Shown here: positions 63,050 through 64,000 of the stretch, one piece after another | Layout: every line of letters begins with the position of its first letter | Position numbering within the stretch: the stretch's first letter is position 1 | NCBI GenBank assembly: GCA_942493375.1 | Contig: OW818698.1 | Coordinates: 620,001-684,000, forward strand | DNA length: 64,000 nt | Direction of reading: 5' to 3' | DNA from: G942493375 sp942493375 | GTDB lineage: Bacteria > Armatimonadota > UBA5829 | Notes under the pieces: model-generated | What the model saw: the letters and a program-made list of their open reading frames with translations, nothing else | Told to the model about the DNA's origin: nothing | Database searches by the model: none | Program-made: the position numbers and the translations under genes

Positions 63050-64000
63050 ATGAAGACATTCAGATTCGAAAGTATATGGCTGCTATCACACAAGGAGCAA
63101 AGCGCCAGAAAAGTAACATTCCATCCGAGCAAGAACTTGATCTTGGGCGGCAACCACACGGGAAAGTCGAGTCTGATTAGATCTTTATTTGAAACTTTAG
63201 GTGCTAGCCCGCAAGGGGTGCAAGACAGGTGGGACACCAATACTGTTTCTGTTGTAGAATTTTGTGTTAACAATGAACACTTCCTTGCGTTACATGACCA
63301 TAGCAATCGAGCTTTGTTTGATATCAATGGTAATCTAGTAATTGCTACAGGCGATTACCAAGAATGGAGCGATTGTTTCGCCAAGACAACTGGGTTTAAT
63401 CTTGTTTTCGGAGATACAGAACATTCAAGATTGTCTGCTGATCCGAGTTGTTTCTTTTTACCATTCTACATTAATCAGGATCGAAGTTGGCAATCAAGTT
63501 GGGACACCTTCAAGAGGATGCAGCACTACAGGTCACCACACAAAGACATCCTAGAGTATTTCTGCGGACTACGACCACATGAGTATTATCAATTGCGTGC
63601 AGAACGCGACCAAAAAAGGTTATCTCTCAGAGAATCAGAAAAGGATCGTCTTGCACTGAAAAGAGCCCGTGCCAGAATAGATCAAGAACTACCGTTATCT
63701 GGTCCAAAAGTGGAATCATCCGATTTCAAAAAGGAGATTGAGCATCTCACACTTGAAGTTACTCTCATAAATGCCAAGCAAGAAAAGCTCCGGGCAAAAT
63801 CAGTTCGTGAGGAAGAACTATCATCTAGTCTTAAACTTCAAATTGATCTAGCAACAGAGGCACTTTCAGGTTATGATCTTGACATGGCATATCTTCACAA
63901 GAAACCAGAAGAAAAACTAGTATGTCCAACATGCGGGTCTGAGCATAATGAACAATTTCTTGAATATTTAGTATTTGCTGAAGATGCCCGTGTCCTGCGT
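63050..64000 (+). CDS. SMC/Rad50-like ATPase, LmuB type (partial, runs off window)
   Basis: ATG at 63050 with AAGGA 9 bp upstream; open for 317 codons to the window end. The product starts MKTFRFESIWLLSHKEQS, then a Walker A loop LILGGNHTGKSSLIRS. A helical coiled-coil region with many charged residues (about 180-290) follows, then the zinc-hook-like CPTCGSEH. It is therefore the N-terminal ATPase lobe, first coiled coil and start of a hook of an SMC-like protein, as in LmuB. The C-terminal half with Walker B lies beyond the window. Several short overlapping frames in this interval are shadows. Confidence 0.85.
   Translation, partial: MKTFRFESIWLLSHKEQSARKVTFHPSKNLILGGNHTGKSSLIRSLFETLGASPQGVQDRWDTNTVSVVEFCVNNEHFLALHDHSNRALFDINGNLVIATGDYQEWSDCFAKTTGFNLVFGDTEHSRLSADPSCFFLPFYINQDRSWQSSWDTFKRMQHYRSPHKDILEYFCGLRPHEYYQLRAERDQKRLSLRESEKDRLALKRARARIDQELPLSGPKVESSDFKKEIEHLTLEVTLINAKQEKLRAKSVREEELSSSLKLQIDLATEALSGYDLDMAYLHKKPEEKLVCPTCGSEHNEQFLEYLVFAEDARVLR

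Overview
The window looks like chromosomal DNA of a free-living, probably anaerobic bacterium that lives on complex carbohydrates. The case for anaerobic metabolism is a redox-sensing Rex repressor directly upstream of a three-subunit, NAD-linked [FeFe] hydrogenase (hydCBA), with two recognisable Rex operators. The case for saccharolytic life is a GH130-type phosphorylase, a DUF4838 secreted protein, a sialate O-acetylesterase, a complete sugar ABC importer without its ATPase, and mannitol-1-phosphate dehydrogenase. The phylum cannot be fixed from the sequence. The style (heptameric intergenic repeats, GPKTPEGK-type proteins, large PD40/Ig-like secreted proteins, four-helix-bundle ORFs) recalls Planctomycetota or Armatimonadota-like lineages, but that is an impression and not a measurement.

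Layout. 0-8.2 kb: a partial membrane-anchored TPR-like protein, then a minus-strand operon of a secreted chitobiase-repeat/DNRLRE protein, an RHS protein with a hydrophobic C-terminal tip, and a small membrane protein that may be its immunity partner. 8.8-15.5 kb: mtlD diverges from rex, which is followed by hydC-hydB-hydA and a strong terminator. 15.8-23.5 kb: a small-RNA candidate, a helicase/nuclease pair on the minus strand, and a plus-strand AlbA-type regulator plus an orphan DarG-like macrodomain protein around a large CG-rich palindrome. 23.4-26.3 kb: a repeat-rich, gene-poor stretch with one GPKTPEGK protein, two structured-RNA candidates and tRNA-Pro(CGG). 26.3-34.2 kb: a PAS-GAF-PP2C-HATPase stress regulator with its STAS partner, GH130, hisH-hisA plus a second, catalytically altered HisA paralogue, and a PIG-L deacetylase. 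34.6-43.8 kb: a 2277-residue secreted propeller/Ig-like protein and a DUF4838 protein. 43.9-48.7 kb: a four-helix-bundle gene split by a palindromic element, a membrane protein, a DUF1016 nuclease, and an ECF sigma factor overlapping an unusual zf-HC2/GspE-ATPase fusion. 48.8-53.3 kb: sialate esterase and ABC importer. 53.5-64 kb: a defence/toxin-antitoxin zone with VapBC-like, M48 protease, HEPN-MNT, DUF6062, a DUF3696-type ATPase overlapping a PIN-like nuclease, and at the right edge a Cap4(DUF4297) nuclease followed by an SMC-like ATPase (Lamassu-like).

The most novel-looking item is the sigma factor / anti-sigma-zinc-finger / GspE-ATPase fusion at 46.8-48.7 kb, in which the Walker A lysine is arginine. 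The intergenic regions are also distinctive: many hold several families of tandem repeats that all have a 7-bp period, plus at least three families of palindromic dispersed elements, one of which sits inside a coding gene.
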